Source: Chitinophaga varians
Lineage (GTDB): Bacteria; Bacteroidota; Bacteroidia; Chitinophagales; Chitinophagaceae
Direction: 5' to 3'
Length of the DNA stretch: 64,000 nucleotides
Assembly (NCBI RefSeq): GCF_014529945.1
Contig: NZ_JACVFB010000002.1
Span: 372,001 to 436,000 of the forward strand
The notes beneath the pieces were generated by a model. It saw only the letters and a list, made by a program, of their open reading frames with translations. It had not been told where the DNA came from and did not search any database. The position numbers and the translations under genes were made by a program. Position 1 is the first letter of the stretch. Each line of letters opens with the position of its first letter. This document shows, one piece after another, positions 29,346 through 39,046 of this stretch.

Positions 29346-29790
29346 TAAGGAGTTCTTTCACCATAGCGGAAATGGCCTTGCCATCAGCTTTACCGGCCAG
29401 TTGTTTGGTGGCCACGCCCATCACCTTGCCCATATCGGCAGGGGAAGCGGCGCCTACAGACGCAATGATGTCTGCCAGGGCAACTCTTAATTCATCTTCG
29501 GTCATTTGTTTGGGCAGGAAACGCTCAATTACTTCCAGTTCCTCTTCTTCTTTCTTTGCCAGGTCTTCACGGTTCTGCTGACGGAAAATTTCGAGGGAAT
29601 CTTTCCGTTGTTTGGCCAGTTTCTGTAACAGTTTGCTCTCATCAGCTTCTGTCAGCTCACCATTGCTGCCTTCTGCGGTTTTAGCCAGCAGAATGGCCGC
29701 TTTGATGGCACGCAGTGCACGCAGGTCTGCTTCTTTTTTGCCCAGCATCGCCGTTTTAATCTCGGCATTGATGTTTGTTTCTAAAGACAT
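29341..29790 (-). CDS. GatB/YqeY domain-containing protein
   Basis: 149 residues, all alpha-helical and charged. The YqeY pattern 'LKTAMLGKKEADLRALRAIK'-like N-terminus, 'KQRKDSLEIFRQQNREDLAK', 'EVIERFLPKQMTEDELRVAL' and 'MGKVMGVATKQLAGKADGKA' is complete. It resembles the C-terminal tRNA-binding domain of GatB, but standalone YqeY proteins have no established function. Transcribed on the same strand as gldC upstream and cvpA downstream. Confidence 0.93.
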   Translation of the reverse strand: MSLETNINAEIKTAMLGKKEADLRALRAIKAAILLAKTAEGSNGELTEADESKLLQKLAKQRKDSLEIFRQQNREDLAKKEEEELEVIERFLPKQMTEDELRVALADIIASVGAASPADMGKVMGVATKQLAGKADGKAISAMVKELLK

Positions 29791-29822
29791 ATGTGGTCAC
29801 GTTTAATGGATAATCGGATAGA

Positions 29823-30170
29823 TTATTTGGTTTCTTCTGCCTGTTGTTTCTCCTGGAATTTCTTGAAGAAGTCCCGTGCGAAGGCTTTAAATTCTTCTCC
29901 CTGGTCACGGTAATTGGTCGCACGAACATAGGTATCGGCCATGGTCATCATTGTCTGAAAGAAGAAATCAGCCATTTCATCCACCATCATGTCTTTTGTC
30001 CACAGGTCGATACGCAGGGCGGCTTTTTCTGCCGGGTCCCAGAAAGACACCATCATGGCTTTCGCCTTCATCATGCGGTCTTCCTTATTATCTGTAGCGC
30101 TCCACTCAATCGTTTCCGGCACTTTATTTTCGTCCAGACCCACCTGGATCTGTATGTTTTTCTTACTCAT
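29823..30170 (-). CDS. gldC: Gliding motility protein GldC
   Basis: 115 residues. The start 'SKKNIQIQVGLDENKVPETI' followed by 'EWSATDNKEDRMMKAKAMMV', 'FWDPAEKAALRIDLWTKDM' and 'EMADFFFQTMMTMADTYVRA' matches GldC across its length. GldC was first linked to gliding in Flavobacterium; it is cytosolic and its exact role is not settled. Other gld genes are not in the window. A TATTTTTG -7 element sits 18 nt before the ATG, implying a very short leader. Confidence 0.88.
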   Translation of the reverse strand: MSKKNIQIQVGLDENKVPETIEWSATDNKEDRMMKAKAMMVSFWDPAEKAALRIDLWTKDMMVDEMADFFFQTMMTMADTYVRATNYRDQGEEFKAFARDFFKKFQEKQQAEETK

Positions 30171-30225
30171 GTTTTTTTATTAAAGCGCAAAAATAACTAA
30201 TCATCAGGGATTTTGACATCCGGCT

Positions 30226-31338
30226 TTATTTTAACAGGTTGGCCAGCGTGGTCCCCGCGGCTTCCCAACTACTGCCCGGCCTCAACGGTGGCTCCATGGC
30301 CAGTAAGCGGTTACGCAGCTGCTCGTCTTTGTACAGCAGGCTCATTTTCTCGGCCAGGTCATCTACGCTGGCAGGATCGGTATATAATACGGTTTCTCCG
30401 CCAGCTTCACGGGCGGCCATGCTCTCCATCGCTATGACAGGCACGCCACACTGGCGGGCCATATACAAAGGCAGGGGCAGGCCATCGAAGCGGGTAGGAT
30501 ATATCAGGGCATAAGCCCCTCCTACGGCAGATGCCAGTTCCTCCATGGTCAAATCTTCCTTCCATACCACGTCATGGCGGAACTTAAAACTCTCCAGGGC
30601 TTTGACGATCTCCGCTCCTGCAGCCGCCAGATTACCAGCCAGCACCAGTTTCAGGTTGGTGCGCTGTCGCTTCTTCAAAGCGGAAAAAGCTTTGAAGACC
30701 GGCATCATATTATTGCGCGGATGAATACTTCCTGTCACCAGAAAATATTCCACCCCGCCAGACCATGTTTTTTTGGCGGCCTCGCGGTCGTCCCACTCCA
30801 GTGGCCGGAAAAGGCTGCTAACGGCAGGTTCCAGCAGTACCACTTTATTAGCCGCGCCGGGTGCATAACGCAGCAGCTCTTCTTTGGCAGTGGCCGACAA
30901 CACGGCGATCTGCTTCGCCCGGTCCAGGTAACGGGTGAGGTATTTCTTCAGGGAGTCCTGCTCACGGGCGGATTGCAGACCTGCATCCTTCAGGAACGAC
31001 AGGTCCCTCAACAGGATGAGCGCCGGTACCTTGCTGCGTAGGGGCAGTGTACCGTCAAGCCCGATATACCACCGGGCGCCACCGGCTTTCATGGCACGAG
31101 GCAGCTGCCATTCGCGCCACCAATAGCGATGCCACCGCTTACCACCTTTCAATGGCAGTGCCACCGGGGTAACGTTCGCCGGGAAAGTCAGGTGCGGGGG
31201 TATCTCCCCATCAAAATAAAAAGTAAAGCGGTACTCCGGCTGTTGCCGGCAGAGTGCGAATATGATTTCAGTTGCCACCTGTCCGGTATCTGCAGGCAGG
31301 TCCCTTCTCAGGCAGGCGGCATTAACAGCAATTTGCAT
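30226..31338 (-). CDS. Glycosyltransferase family 4-like protein
   Basis: 370 residues, GT-B fold. The N-terminal half is a Rossmann-like acceptor domain ('MQIAVNAACLRRDLPADTGQ'). The C-terminal donor domain shows 'FLVTGSIHPRNNMMPVFKAF', 'YALIYPTRFDGLPLPLYMAR' and 'CGVPVIAMESMAAREAGGE', equivalent to the E..G.P..EA.ACG.P motif of GT4, although the first acidic residue is replaced by Asp. I chose ATG 31338, where the beta strand begins. Probably a cytosolic sugar transferase; donor and acceptor unknown. Confidence 0.87.
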   Translation of the reverse strand: MQIAVNAACLRRDLPADTGQVATEIIFALCRQQPEYRFTFYFDGEIPPHLTFPANVTPVALPLKGGKRWHRYWWREWQLPRAMKAGGARWYIGLDGTLPLRSKVPALILLRDLSFLKDAGLQSAREQDSLKKYLTRYLDRAKQIAVLSATAKEELLRYAPGAANKVVLLEPAVSSLFRPLEWDDREAAKKTWSGGVEYFLVTGSIHPRNNMMPVFKAFSALKKRQRTNLKLVLAGNLAAAGAEIVKALESFKFRHDVVWKEDLTMEELASAVGGAYALIYPTRFDGLPLPLYMARQCGVPVIAMESMAAREAGGETVLYTDPASVDDLAEKMSLLYKDEQLRNRLLAMEPPLRPGSSWEAAGTTLANLLK

Positions 31339-31404
31339 AGTCGTTTCACTTGATGTGACAGCCTGCAAACCTACATTATTTTGCCTTGCCGCAAGGGGGA
31401 TAAT

Positions 31405-31839
31405 TTATGAGCCGGATTTGTTGGTGATGAGGAACTCCATCGGAGTGGCTATATTGGCCGTATTCCCCAACGATGACAGGGAAACCGTTACCTTGTAGGT
31501 TTTCACTTCCTTCAGATGCTTCAGCGTAACATTGATCGTATTCCCGGTAGCATTCGGCACATCGTCCTGCGCCAATGGAATACCTCCCGGGTCTGTTACT
31601 ACGTTGAGCATTATTTTCACGCCTTTGTCCGGTACTTTGGAAGTGATTTTCACCTGGAAGGTAAAGGTACTGTCCATGGCCACATTGGCCTTACCGGCCA
31701 CTACGCCGGCCAGTTCCACTTTAAGGGCCTCCTCCTGTGTAGCAGGTGCAGGCTCTTCATTCGTTTTCTTCTTTTTGCAGGCAACCAGTGCTATCAGAGC
31801 ACCTATCAGCAGTATGGTTAAATAATTTCTAAGTGACAT
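31405..31839 (-). CDS. Putative lipoprotein
   Basis: 144 residues. 'LTILLIGALIALVACKKKK' gives a lipobox (LVAC) followed by a Lys run. The mature part is beta-rich and looks like one immunoglobulin-like domain ('FTFQVKITSKVPDKGVKIML', 'VKTYKVTVSLSSLGN'). No family recognised. Probably anchored in the periplasmic face of a membrane. Confidence 0.75.
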   Translation of the reverse strand: MSLRNYLTILLIGALIALVACKKKKTNEEPAPATQEEALKVELAGVVAGKANVAMDSTFTFQVKITSKVPDKGVKIMLNVVTDPGGIPLAQDDVPNATGNTINVTLKHLKEVKTYKVTVSLSSLGNTANIATPMEFLITNKSGS

Positions 31840-31885
31840 GCAACAGGGTATGTAAGACTAAAATTATATTTTTTTCATATGTAAA

Positions 31886-33007
31886 TCAAATTTTACTTCT
31901 TACATCCAGCGCATCGCGCAAACCATTGCCCAACAGATTGAAAGCCAATACCAGTAACATAATGGCAATTCCCGGGGCCAGTGCCAGCAAAGGATTATGC
32001 GTAATAATGAAGTTGTAGTTTTCCTTGATCATCAGTCCCCACGAAGGCTGCGGCGGTTGTACCCCCACTCCGAGAAAACTCAGCCCCGCTTCTACCACAA
32101 TGGCGGTCGCGAAATTCCCTGCCGCCACTACCATCACCGGTCCGAGGATATTAGGCAGGATATGCCTGACAATAATACGGGTATGTCCGTATCCCAATGC
32201 GCGGGCAGCTTCTACAAATTCCAGCTCCCGCAGGGCCAGTATCTGCCCGCGGATAATACGGGCCACGCCCACCCACAAGGTAAGCCCCACAGCAATAAAC
32301 ACCTGCCAGAAACCCTTTCCCATAGCGAGTGTCAGGGCAAATACCAGCAACAGCGACGGCATGGACCAGACAACATTGACCAGCCACATCACCATATCAT
32401 CGGCGGTACCTTTGAAATACCCGGCGATGGCCCCCATCAACACCCCAATGGTCAGGGAGATGATCACGGCGATACAGCCCACCCCCAGGCTTACACGGGT
32501 GCCAACCAGCAAGCGGCTCAGGATGTCGCGGCCAAACTTATCAGTGCCCAGCCAGTAGGTGACAGGAAAAATTCTTTCCCCGGCAATCTTCTGTTGCAGT
32601 TCCGACAACGGAAGATCGCCTGCCTGCCGGCTGCCATACCATATTTCACGGAGATCATATTTTTCTTCGCGGGACAGGCTTTCATCGACATAACGCTGTA
32701 CGATCAGCGTACTGTCCTTAAACTGCCAGGAGTGTACCGGTGTCCAGGTCACATCCGACTCCTGCCCATACAGCAACTTCCCGAAAAAAGACACCCGGGC
32801 CACCGGCTGTGCTTTTTTAACGGCCAGCATCTGCACCCGGAACCCGGGATGCTGCCCTCCTACCTCCAGCACCATCCTGTTGGCATCAGGCGTATTATCC
32901 GGTGCAATCAGGTAGGCCAGCAGGCTGACCACCACGGCCAGCGCAATCACGGTCAGACCAGCCAGTGCGCCTTTGTTTTTTTTAAGCCTCTTCCAGGCAG
33001 ACCGCAT
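31886..33007 (-). CDS. ABC transporter permease, dipeptide/oligopeptide (DppC/OppC) type
   Basis: 373 residues. TM1 (17-39) is followed by an unusually long periplasmic segment (about 40-165, 'VLEVGGQHPGFRVQMLAVKK') and then five membrane helices with the BPD permease motif ('ELEFVEAARALGYGHTRIIV...HILPN', EAA loop) and 'LGTDKFGRDILSRLLVGTRV'. This is the inner-membrane subunit of a peptide importer. No binding protein, second permease or ATPase is adjacent, so the partners are elsewhere. Confidence 0.9.
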   Translation of the reverse strand: MRSAWKRLKKNKGALAGLTVIALAVVVSLLAYLIAPDNTPDANRMVLEVGGQHPGFRVQMLAVKKAQPVARVSFFGKLLYGQESDVTWTPVHSWQFKDSTLIVQRYVDESLSREEKYDLREIWYGSRQAGDLPLSELQQKIAGERIFPVTYWLGTDKFGRDILSRLLVGTRVSLGVGCIAVIISLTIGVLMGAIAGYFKGTADDMVMWLVNVVWSMPSLLLVFALTLAMGKGFWQVFIAVGLTLWVGVARIIRGQILALRELEFVEAARALGYGHTRIIVRHILPNILGPVMVVAAGNFATAIVVEAGLSFLGVGVQPPQPSWGLMIKENYNFIITHNPLLALAPGIAIMLLVLAFNLLGNGLRDALDVRSKI

Positions 33008-33101
33008 ATAAATTTTTTATTTGTTTATTTATTCATTCCTCCATTTGGCTAAAGCAGGAACTCTTCCAATGAAAAATAATAAAATGAATAAATGAAAAAT
33101 T
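33008..33101. repeat. Octad-repeat inverted repeat G between permease and glycosyltransferase genes
   Basis: Imperfect AT-rich arms (about 33011-33037 and 33069-33101) consist of units such as TTATTTGT and AAATGAAT with an 8-nt period. The right arm reaches the stop codon at 33100. Confidence 0.65.
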
Positions 33102-34242
33102 AGTTAACCTGTCGGCCTTTCCACTGATAACTACCAAACTTGCCCAACCAACCGGCGAGAACAATATAAGGAATATGAAATATCTGCCCTGGTATAAACC
33201 ATACCAGTAAAGCTGTCTTGTGGAAAAATCCTGCTACCGGCACCAGAAAATACAGTTCAAGCGTCACCTTGAACAACATCAGGATAAGGAAGGCAGGCCA
33301 CCAATGCGGGATGAACAGCGCAATAGCGCCCATGGCCAACAAAGCCACATTGAAGAAATATACCAGCAACAGCATCCAGGTGAGGCGCCGGTCTTCATAT
33401 TTATCGGCTTTGGACGACCAGCGGATGCGCTGATTCATAAATCCGCGCAGTGTTTCTACCGGCAACGTACGAACAATCGCATCGTCATTTTTCAGGTACA
33501 TCACCCCATCGGGGTAAGCGTTGTAGATTTTGTACATCAGCAACATATCATCACCGGAGGCGATATTATCAATCCCTGCAAAACCGCCCACTGAATGGAA
33601 AACACTCTTTTCATAAGCCAGATTGGCGCCATTGCACATGGTACCTGACTTCAGCCGCGCTACAGCCCCTGTAATGCCCTGCATCGTCATAAAATCGAGC
33701 GACTGCAGCTTCATGAAGAAATTACGCTCCCTGAAAAAGCTCACCGGCGCCGCAATAAATTTCGGCCGATTGGTTTCATAAAAACGGACAATGGTTTCTA
33801 TCCACCTGGGCCCCATTACACAATCGGCATCGGTGGTCACGATAAGATCTCCCCGGGCCCTTTCGATGGCCATAGAAATGGCCTTTTTCTTATAGGCATT
33901 GAGGCGTTCATTTTTAGTGAGCATGTCCTCCATTTTCAGCAGGCGGACATTGGTTGCCGGAAAACGGGTCACAATGCCCGCAGTATCATCTGTCGAAAAA
34001 TCATCTACAACGATCACTTCCAGCAATTCAGCCGGATAAGTTTGTTGTTGCAGTGCCTTTAACAGCACAGGCAGATTGTCTGCCTCGTCCCGTGCGGGAA
34101 TAATAATCGTGACACTGGTAGTACCTTCTATGGGCTGTACCGGCACAAATTCCGGCAGCTTCCTCCAGCCGCGGCTATACCATAGCATTAACAATCCATA
34201 TCCAAGTGCCAGTAAGGCTACGACGATCAAGAAAAAATACAT
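33100..34242 (-). CDS. Membrane-anchored family 2 glycosyltransferase
   Basis: 380 residues. N-terminal membrane helix (1-22), GT-A domain at about 45-285 ('TSVTIIIPARDEADNLPVLL', 'DADCVMGPRW', acid 'SGDDMLL', 'QRIRWSSK' = Q..RW motif), then three C-terminal membrane helices ('AFLILMLFKVTLELYFLVPV'). The Q..RW motif is typical of processive or polyprenyl-linked sugar transferases. Its ATG immediately follows the stop codon of the upstream hydrolase (no gap), so the two are probably translated together. Confidence 0.9.
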   Translation of the reverse strand: MYFFLIVVALLALGYGLLMLWYSRGWRKLPEFVPVQPIEGTTSVTIIIPARDEADNLPVLLKALQQQTYPAELLEVIVVDDFSTDDTAGIVTRFPATNVRLLKMEDMLTKNERLNAYKKKAISMAIERARGDLIVTTDADCVMGPRWIETIVRFYETNRPKFIAAPVSFFRERNFFMKLQSLDFMTMQGITGAVARLKSGTMCNGANLAYEKSVFHSVGGFAGIDNIASGDDMLLMYKIYNAYPDGVMYLKNDDAIVRTLPVETLRGFMNQRIRWSSKADKYEDRRLTWMLLLVYFFNVALLAMGAIALFIPHWWPAFLILMLFKVTLELYFLVPVAGFFHKTALLVWFIPGQIFHIPYIVLAGWLGKFGSYQWKGRQVN

Positions 34243-35043
34243 TCAGCTCAGGTTTGTTTTAATAACGGAGGCCAACTCCTTTGAAATCAGCTGGTGTCCT
34301 TTATCAAGGACCAGCATTTTACCGGGAAATGAACCGTCCATAAACCGGGTGCCCAGAACAGGCGGTATTACCCGGTCATATTTTCCAAATATCAGGAGTG
34401 TAAAAATGTGGTGATCCCCCAATAATTGTTTGCACTTTTTTTTATCCGGCATCATCCGGCGCATCAGGGTCCAGATATTATATACCTGTTCTCTTTTGAC
34501 CTGTTGGTTCATCCGGTGTAAAGCAAATTTATACACACTCTGGTTCAGTAATCCCAGCTTACGCCATAGTTCCAGCAGGGTAAAGAACAGCCGGGGATTG
34601 TCTGTATTGTATTTAAAAATACGGTTACCGACGCTGGTTTGTGTCACAAACATATGCCAGGGGTTGTTCCGGAGGCCGTCCGCCGCCAGCATGATCAGGC
34701 CGTCGATGCTGTCTGCCATGGTTTCTACCAGGCAGAGGGCCAGCCGGCCTCCCATGCTGTATCCCAGCAGGGTAAAACGTTCCTTTTCCTGTTGTTGCAA
34801 AACCATTTGCACGACTGCCTTCAGATCTGACTTTTCGAAGGGGCGGTCTTCCTCCCAGATGGTTTCCCCGTGTAGCGGCATATCCAGCGCCACGAGGGTG
34901 AACTGATCTCCCAGACCTTCCGCCAGTGGCGTAAAGTGCGCCGCACTTTCACCGAATCCGTGCAGGCAGATCAGCAACTGCGGACCTGTTCCGCTACTGA
35001 TTCCATGAAACCGGCTTTTAGCATATGGCAGATAAAAATCCAT
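34243..35043 (-). CDS. Alpha/beta hydrolase
   Basis: 266 residues. 'LLICLHGFGESAAHFTPLAE' (oxyanion), nucleophile elbow 'TLLGYSMGGRLALCLVET', acid 'LLIFGKYDRVIPPVLG' and His 'LDKGHQLISKELA' make a complete triad. It has no signal peptide with the ATG at 35043 (MDFYLPYAKSRFHG); an ATG 12 codons upstream would add a hydrophobic stretch but is less like the family. It abuts the glycosyltransferase gene with no gap. Substrate unknown. Confidence 0.86.
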   Translation of the reverse strand: MDFYLPYAKSRFHGISSGTGPQLLICLHGFGESAAHFTPLAEGLGDQFTLVALDMPLHGETIWEEDRPFEKSDLKAVVQMVLQQQEKERFTLLGYSMGGRLALCLVETMADSIDGLIMLAADGLRNNPWHMFVTQTSVGNRIFKYNTDNPRLFFTLLELWRKLGLLNQSVYKFALHRMNQQVKREQVYNIWTLMRRMMPDKKKCKQLLGDHHIFTLLIFGKYDRVIPPVLGTRFMDGSFPGKMLVLDKGHQLISKELASVIKTNLS

Positions 35044-35082
35044 AAGGGGGAACAATGATAGGGAAAAAACCCCAGCCATTAG

Positions 35083-35163
35083 AGATTTAGATATTTTTTC
35101 ATTTTTCTATTTAGCAACATCGTGGCTTCATTAAATGAGAAAATGACAAAATAATAAAATGGT
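35083..35163. repeat. Octad-repeat element H in a divergent intergenic region
   Basis: Two AT-rich arms (about 35083-35115 and 35129-35163) contain 8-nt units such as AAATGACA/AAATAATA and their approximate complement. Unlike most others in the window it lies between divergent genes (hydrolase and acyl-CoA dehydrogenase). The remaining sequence to 35330 shows no feature I can name. Confidence 0.55.
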
Positions 35164-35330
35164 CAACTGTTTCGGTTTTGTTAAAAATTTTTCCGCTGAA
35201 ACGATTACTCCGCGGGCAAATGGCCGGTCAACCGGCGTCCGGGAGCAGTGGATAAATCAGGGTACCGGCCGGCATGGTTATATTTCAGGTTAATTCGGTA
35301 AATTACGGAAGTACCAAAAAATCAGAAAAC

Positions 35331-37124
35331 ATGGACGCAACAGTTGACAATAAGCAAGCGCTGAAAGGCGCAGAGTTCCTGATCAGGGAAAGTGTACCGG
35401 AGGATGTGTTTACCCCCGAAGATTTTTCGGAAGAGCAGTTGATGATTAAAGACATGGCCGATCAGTTCATCAGTAAGGAGATCACGCCAATCGTTGACCG
35501 TATCGATAAGCTGGAAGAAGGCCTGATGCCCTCCCTGTTGGAAAAAGCAGGCGAGCAGGGACTGTTGGGCGCCTCCTTCCCGGAAGAATACGGTGGGCTG
35601 GGCAAAGATTTCGTAACGGCCACTATCATCAATGAAGGACTGGGCGCCGGTCACTCGTTTTCTGTAGCCATGGCTGCCCATACAGGCATTGGCTCGCTCC
35701 CTATCCTGTATTTTGGTACAGAAGCCCAGAAGCAAAAATATATTCCCAAACTGGCCACTGGCGAAATGAAAGGCGCTTATGCCCTCACCGAGCCGGATTC
35801 CGGCTCCGACGCTCTCGGTGCCAGGACCACTGCCAAACTCACGGAAGATGGCCAACACTATGTGCTCAACGGCCAGAAAAGCTGGATCACCAACTCCGGC
35901 TTCGCCGATGTATTCACCGTATTTGCGAAAATTGACGGCGACAAATTCACCGCTTTCATCGTAGAAAAAGGCACCCCGGGCTTCACTTTGGGAGCAGAAG
36001 AACATAAAATGGGCATCAAAGGATCTTCCACCCGCCAGATTTATTTCCAGGATGCTAAAATCCCCGTGGAAAACGTACTGGGCGTAATTGGCAAAGGACA
36101 CCTGATCGCCTTCAATATCCTTAACATCGGCAGGCTGAAACTGTGTGCCGCCGCCCTGGGCGCCGCCAAGAAGTGCATCACCACTACCGTGCAGTATGCC
36201 AATACCCGTCAACAGTTCAAACAACCGATCGCCAATTTCGGCGCCATCAAACATAAACTGGCAGAAATGGCCATCCGTACCTGGACTGCTGAATCTGCCC
36301 TGTTCCGTACCGCACAGCTGATCGATGAAAAGGAAAAAGAACTGCTCACCTCCGGCAAGCCCTTCAACGAAGCCCTGCTGGGCGCCGCGGAGGAATACGC
36401 CGTAGAATGTGCCATCCTGAAAGTAAACGGCTCTGAAGTACTGGACTATGTAGTAGATGAAGGTGTGCAGATTCATGGGGGCAACGGCTTCAGCGATGAA
36501 TACATCATCTCCAAAGCTTACCGCGACTCCCGTATCAATCGCATCTTTGAAGGCACCAACGAAATCAATCGCCTGCTGACGCTCGACATGACGCTGAAAC
36601 GCGCCATGAAAGGAAAGCTGGACCTCATGAACCCGGCGATGAACGTCATGAAGGAACTGATGAGCATCCCCGACTTCGGCAACGATGATGAAAGTGCGTT
36701 CAGCAAGGAAAGAAAACTGCTCTCCAATTTCAAGAAAGCCATCCTCATGACTGCCGGCGCCGCCGCCCAGAAACTCATGATGAAGCTGGAAACCGAACAG
36801 GAAGTACTGATGAACATCGCCGATATGGCCATCGAAACCTTTGTGGCTGAAAGCGCCCTGCTGCGTCTCATGAAGCTGGTACAACACAAAGGCGAAGCTG
36901 CCGCTGCGCTGCAAACAGACATCGTTCGCACTTACCTCTACGATGCAGCAGACCGCATCAATAAGTCCGGTAAGGACGCCATCAACGCTTTCGCAGAAGG
37001 CGACGAACAACGCATGATGCTGCTCGGCCTCAAACGCTTCACCAAAGCAGAACCTTTCAATGCAAAAGAAGCCCGCAGAAAAATAGCGGACCAACTCATT
37101 GCAGAAAACAAATACATCTTCTAA
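35331..37124 (+). CDS. Acyl-CoA dehydrogenase with C-terminal extension (VLCAD/ACAD9-like)
   Basis: 597 residues. The N-terminal helical domain starts 'LKGAEFLIRESVPEDVFTPE'. The beta domain shows the FAD signature 'YALTEPDSGSDALGARTTA' and 'NGQKSWITNSGFADVF'. The catalytic region is 'YRDSRINRIFEGTNEINRLL', with the putative base Glu in FEGTNE. About 170 extra helical residues follow, as in very-long-chain enzymes. It oxidises acyl-CoA to enoyl-CoA in fatty-acid beta-oxidation and needs ETF. The ATG at 35331 gives the usual N-terminus. No other fad genes adjoin it. Confidence 0.93.
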   Translation: MDATVDNKQALKGAEFLIRESVPEDVFTPEDFSEEQLMIKDMADQFISKEITPIVDRIDKLEEGLMPSLLEKAGEQGLLGASFPEEYGGLGKDFVTATIINEGLGAGHSFSVAMAAHTGIGSLPILYFGTEAQKQKYIPKLATGEMKGAYALTEPDSGSDALGARTTAKLTEDGQHYVLNGQKSWITNSGFADVFTVFAKIDGDKFTAFIVEKGTPGFTLGAEEHKMGIKGSSTRQIYFQDAKIPVENVLGVIGKGHLIAFNILNIGRLKLCAAALGAAKKCITTTVQYANTRQQFKQPIANFGAIKHKLAEMAIRTWTAESALFRTAQLIDEKEKELLTSGKPFNEALLGAAEEYAVECAILKVNGSEVLDYVVDEGVQIHGGNGFSDEYIISKAYRDSRINRIFEGTNEINRLLTLDMTLKRAMKGKLDLMNPAMNVMKELMSIPDFGNDDESAFSKERKLLSNFKKAILMTAGAAAQKLMMKLETEQEVLMNIADMAIETFVAESALLRLMKLVQHKGEAAAALQTDIVRTYLYDAADRINKSGKDAINAFAEGDEQRMMLLGLKRFTKAEPFNAKEARRKIADQLIAENKYIF

Positions 37125-37125
37125 A

Positions 37126-37233
37126 TTTTGTTATTTTTTTTATTTGGTTATTTGGCTATTTGTTAAGGCAAAAGGTCTTTATCAAACAGCCAAATAATCA
37201 AATAGCCAAAATAGCTAAATGATTAAATATCAA
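37126..37233. repeat. Octad-repeat inverted repeat I between acyl-CoA dehydrogenase and amidase genes
   Basis: Arms (about 37128-37165 and 37183-37233) are arrays of ATTTGGTT/ATTTGGCT units and their complements with a period of 8 nt, around a short inner spacer. It follows the dehydrogenase stop codon by 2 nt and may act as its terminator. Confidence 0.85.
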
Positions 37234-37280
37234 TTGCTTTCTCCTATTTCCCTCTTATCTTTACATGATTACGCAGGGAT

Positions 37281-39026
37281 ATGAAGCACGTATCGAGATT
37301 ATTACTCCAGACATTAATAGCCATTGTAGTTCCCCTGTGGGCCAGCAGCCAGGCATTTATCCGGCTCAGCCAACCTTCCCGGGAACAAAATAATGTGAGC
37401 ACCGCCCGGCAATTTATCGCCGGCAGGACCTGCACAGGTTGTAAGGTCACCATCAATAATGAAAAGGTATACGTGTACAGCACCGGCACCTTTGCGGTAA
37501 AAAAAGAACTGACAGAAGGAAGAAATGCATTTACCATCGTCGCAGAAGACGATAACGGTAAAACCTACACGAAAAATATCACCTGGTATTATGCACCGGT
37601 GCCACCGCCCCGTGTAACCAGTTCCTTTCGCATAGACTTCATGGAGATTTCTCCCAAAGGCAATCTGGAAATGTCTGTGGGAGATACCCTGCATGTGAAA
37701 ATGAAAGGATACCCCGGCGCCAGGGCCACCTGGTTTAACAATGTGCCACTGCGCGAATTACCTGCCTCCCAAAGTGGTGGCGTCGCAGGTTATTATACCG
37801 GCATGTACGTCCTCCAACCTTCGGACTCGCTGCTAAACGGGAAAATACAGGTGCGCCTGCATAGCGGCAGCGAAACCGCCGTCCTCAACAGCACCTACCG
37901 CTACAGCATGATGCCGCATGGCATACCGCTGATGGGACGTACCATCGATAACATGACTTACCTCACTTCTGCTGCAGAAGGAGACCGTCTCGGGCCCGAC
38001 AAAATAGGCTATCTCGATAAAGATGTACTCCTGCATATTACCGGCCATCAGGGCGATTACTACAAAGTACGCCTGTCGTCTCACCGGACCGCCTTTATTC
38101 CCGAACCGCTGGTGGATACCGAAATACCACAGGAATCCCCCGCAGTAAGCATCGTATCGGACGCTAAAGTATGGGGCGATGAAAAAGCCGATTACGTGTC
38201 GGTGGAACTGTCGGATAAATTACCCTACACCTCTACGCAGATGGTGTCTCCGGGCAAAATCATTGTAGATGTGCATGGCGCCTACGCAGAGCAGGGTATC
38301 AGCACGCTGCTACAGGGAACACGGGAAATTACCGGTGTACAATGGCAGCAGCCGGCGCACGACGTGTTCCGGATGGCCATCTCCCTGAAACATGCACCAT
38401 GGGGTTATCAGATTTATTATGAAGGCAACCGTATAACGGTGAAGGTTAAACGTGTTCCGGAAAACCTTTCCCTGCGTGGTCTGATCATCGGCGTAGATGC
38501 AGGACACGGCGGCGGCAATATGGGCTCCGTGGGCCTTACCGGCGTTTATGAAAAAACACTGACCCTCAACCTGGCGCTGCAACTGCAGAGCGCACTGGAA
38601 AGAGAGGGCGCCAGCGTTATCATGACCCGTACCACCGAAAAGTTTGTGGCCAACGAAGATCGTCTCTCCCTCTTCCGCCGCGCTAATCCGGACCTTCTCC
38701 TGAGCATACACCTCAACTCCTCGGGGAACCCGGTAGATGTATCCGGTACTGCCACCTACTACAAACACCCTTTCTGCGAACCGCTGAATGCCGCTATCCA
38801 CCGACGCTTGCTGGAAACAGGCCTCAATGATTTCAAAAATAACGGCGACTTCAACTTCATCCTGAACAACCCCACGGAGTTTCCGGACGCACTCATAGAA
38901 ACACTGTTCATCAGTAACCCGGGCGATGAGGAAGAAATGCTAAACCCACAATTCCAGCAGGAGCTGATCAATAAAATTATCCTGGGCCTGAAAGATTATC
39001 TGAAGAATCTGGGAGAAGGCAGATAG
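37281..39026 (+). CDS. N-acetylmuramoyl-L-alanine amidase (Amidase_3)
   Basis: 581 residues with a signal peptide (1-22). A long N-terminal part contains Ig-like/AMIN-like beta domains ('TGCKVTINNEKVYVYSTGTF'). The C-terminal Amidase_3 catalytic domain is at about 395-575: zinc ligands in 'GVDAGHGGGNMG' (His), 'GVYEKTLTLN' (Glu) and 'LLLSIHLNSS' (His), with catalytic Glu in 'DALIETLFIS'. It cleaves the amide bond between MurNAc and L-Ala in peptidoglycan, probably during cell separation. Confidence 0.93.
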   Translation: MKHVSRLLLQTLIAIVVPLWASSQAFIRLSQPSREQNNVSTARQFIAGRTCTGCKVTINNEKVYVYSTGTFAVKKELTEGRNAFTIVAEDDNGKTYTKNITWYYAPVPPPRVTSSFRIDFMEISPKGNLEMSVGDTLHVKMKGYPGARATWFNNVPLRELPASQSGGVAGYYTGMYVLQPSDSLLNGKIQVRLHSGSETAVLNSTYRYSMMPHGIPLMGRTIDNMTYLTSAAEGDRLGPDKIGYLDKDVLLHITGHQGDYYKVRLSSHRTAFIPEPLVDTEIPQESPAVSIVSDAKVWGDEKADYVSVELSDKLPYTSTQMVSPGKIIVDVHGAYAEQGISTLLQGTREITGVQWQQPAHDVFRMAISLKHAPWGYQIYYEGNRITVKVKRVPENLSLRGLIIGVDAGHGGGNMGSVGLTGVYEKTLTLNLALQLQSALEREGASVIMTRTTEKFVANEDRLSLFRRANPDLLLSIHLNSSGNPVDVSGTATYYKHPFCEPLNAAIHRRLLETGLNDFKNNGDFNFILNNPTEFPDALIETLFISNPGDEEEMLNPQFQQELINKIILGLKDYLKNLGEGR

Positions 39027-39046
39027 CTGCTCAATATATTCAAATG

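Noticed and set aside
35322..37094. A 590-codon open frame antisense to the acyl-CoA dehydrogenase gene
   Set aside because: The sense gene has complete FAD and catalytic motifs; the antisense protein is compositionally odd (Phe/Gly/His rich) with no domain.
37126..37233. CRISPR-like array because of the short repeated units
   Set aside because: Units are 8 nt, without spacers, arranged as an inverted repeat, and there are no cas genes.
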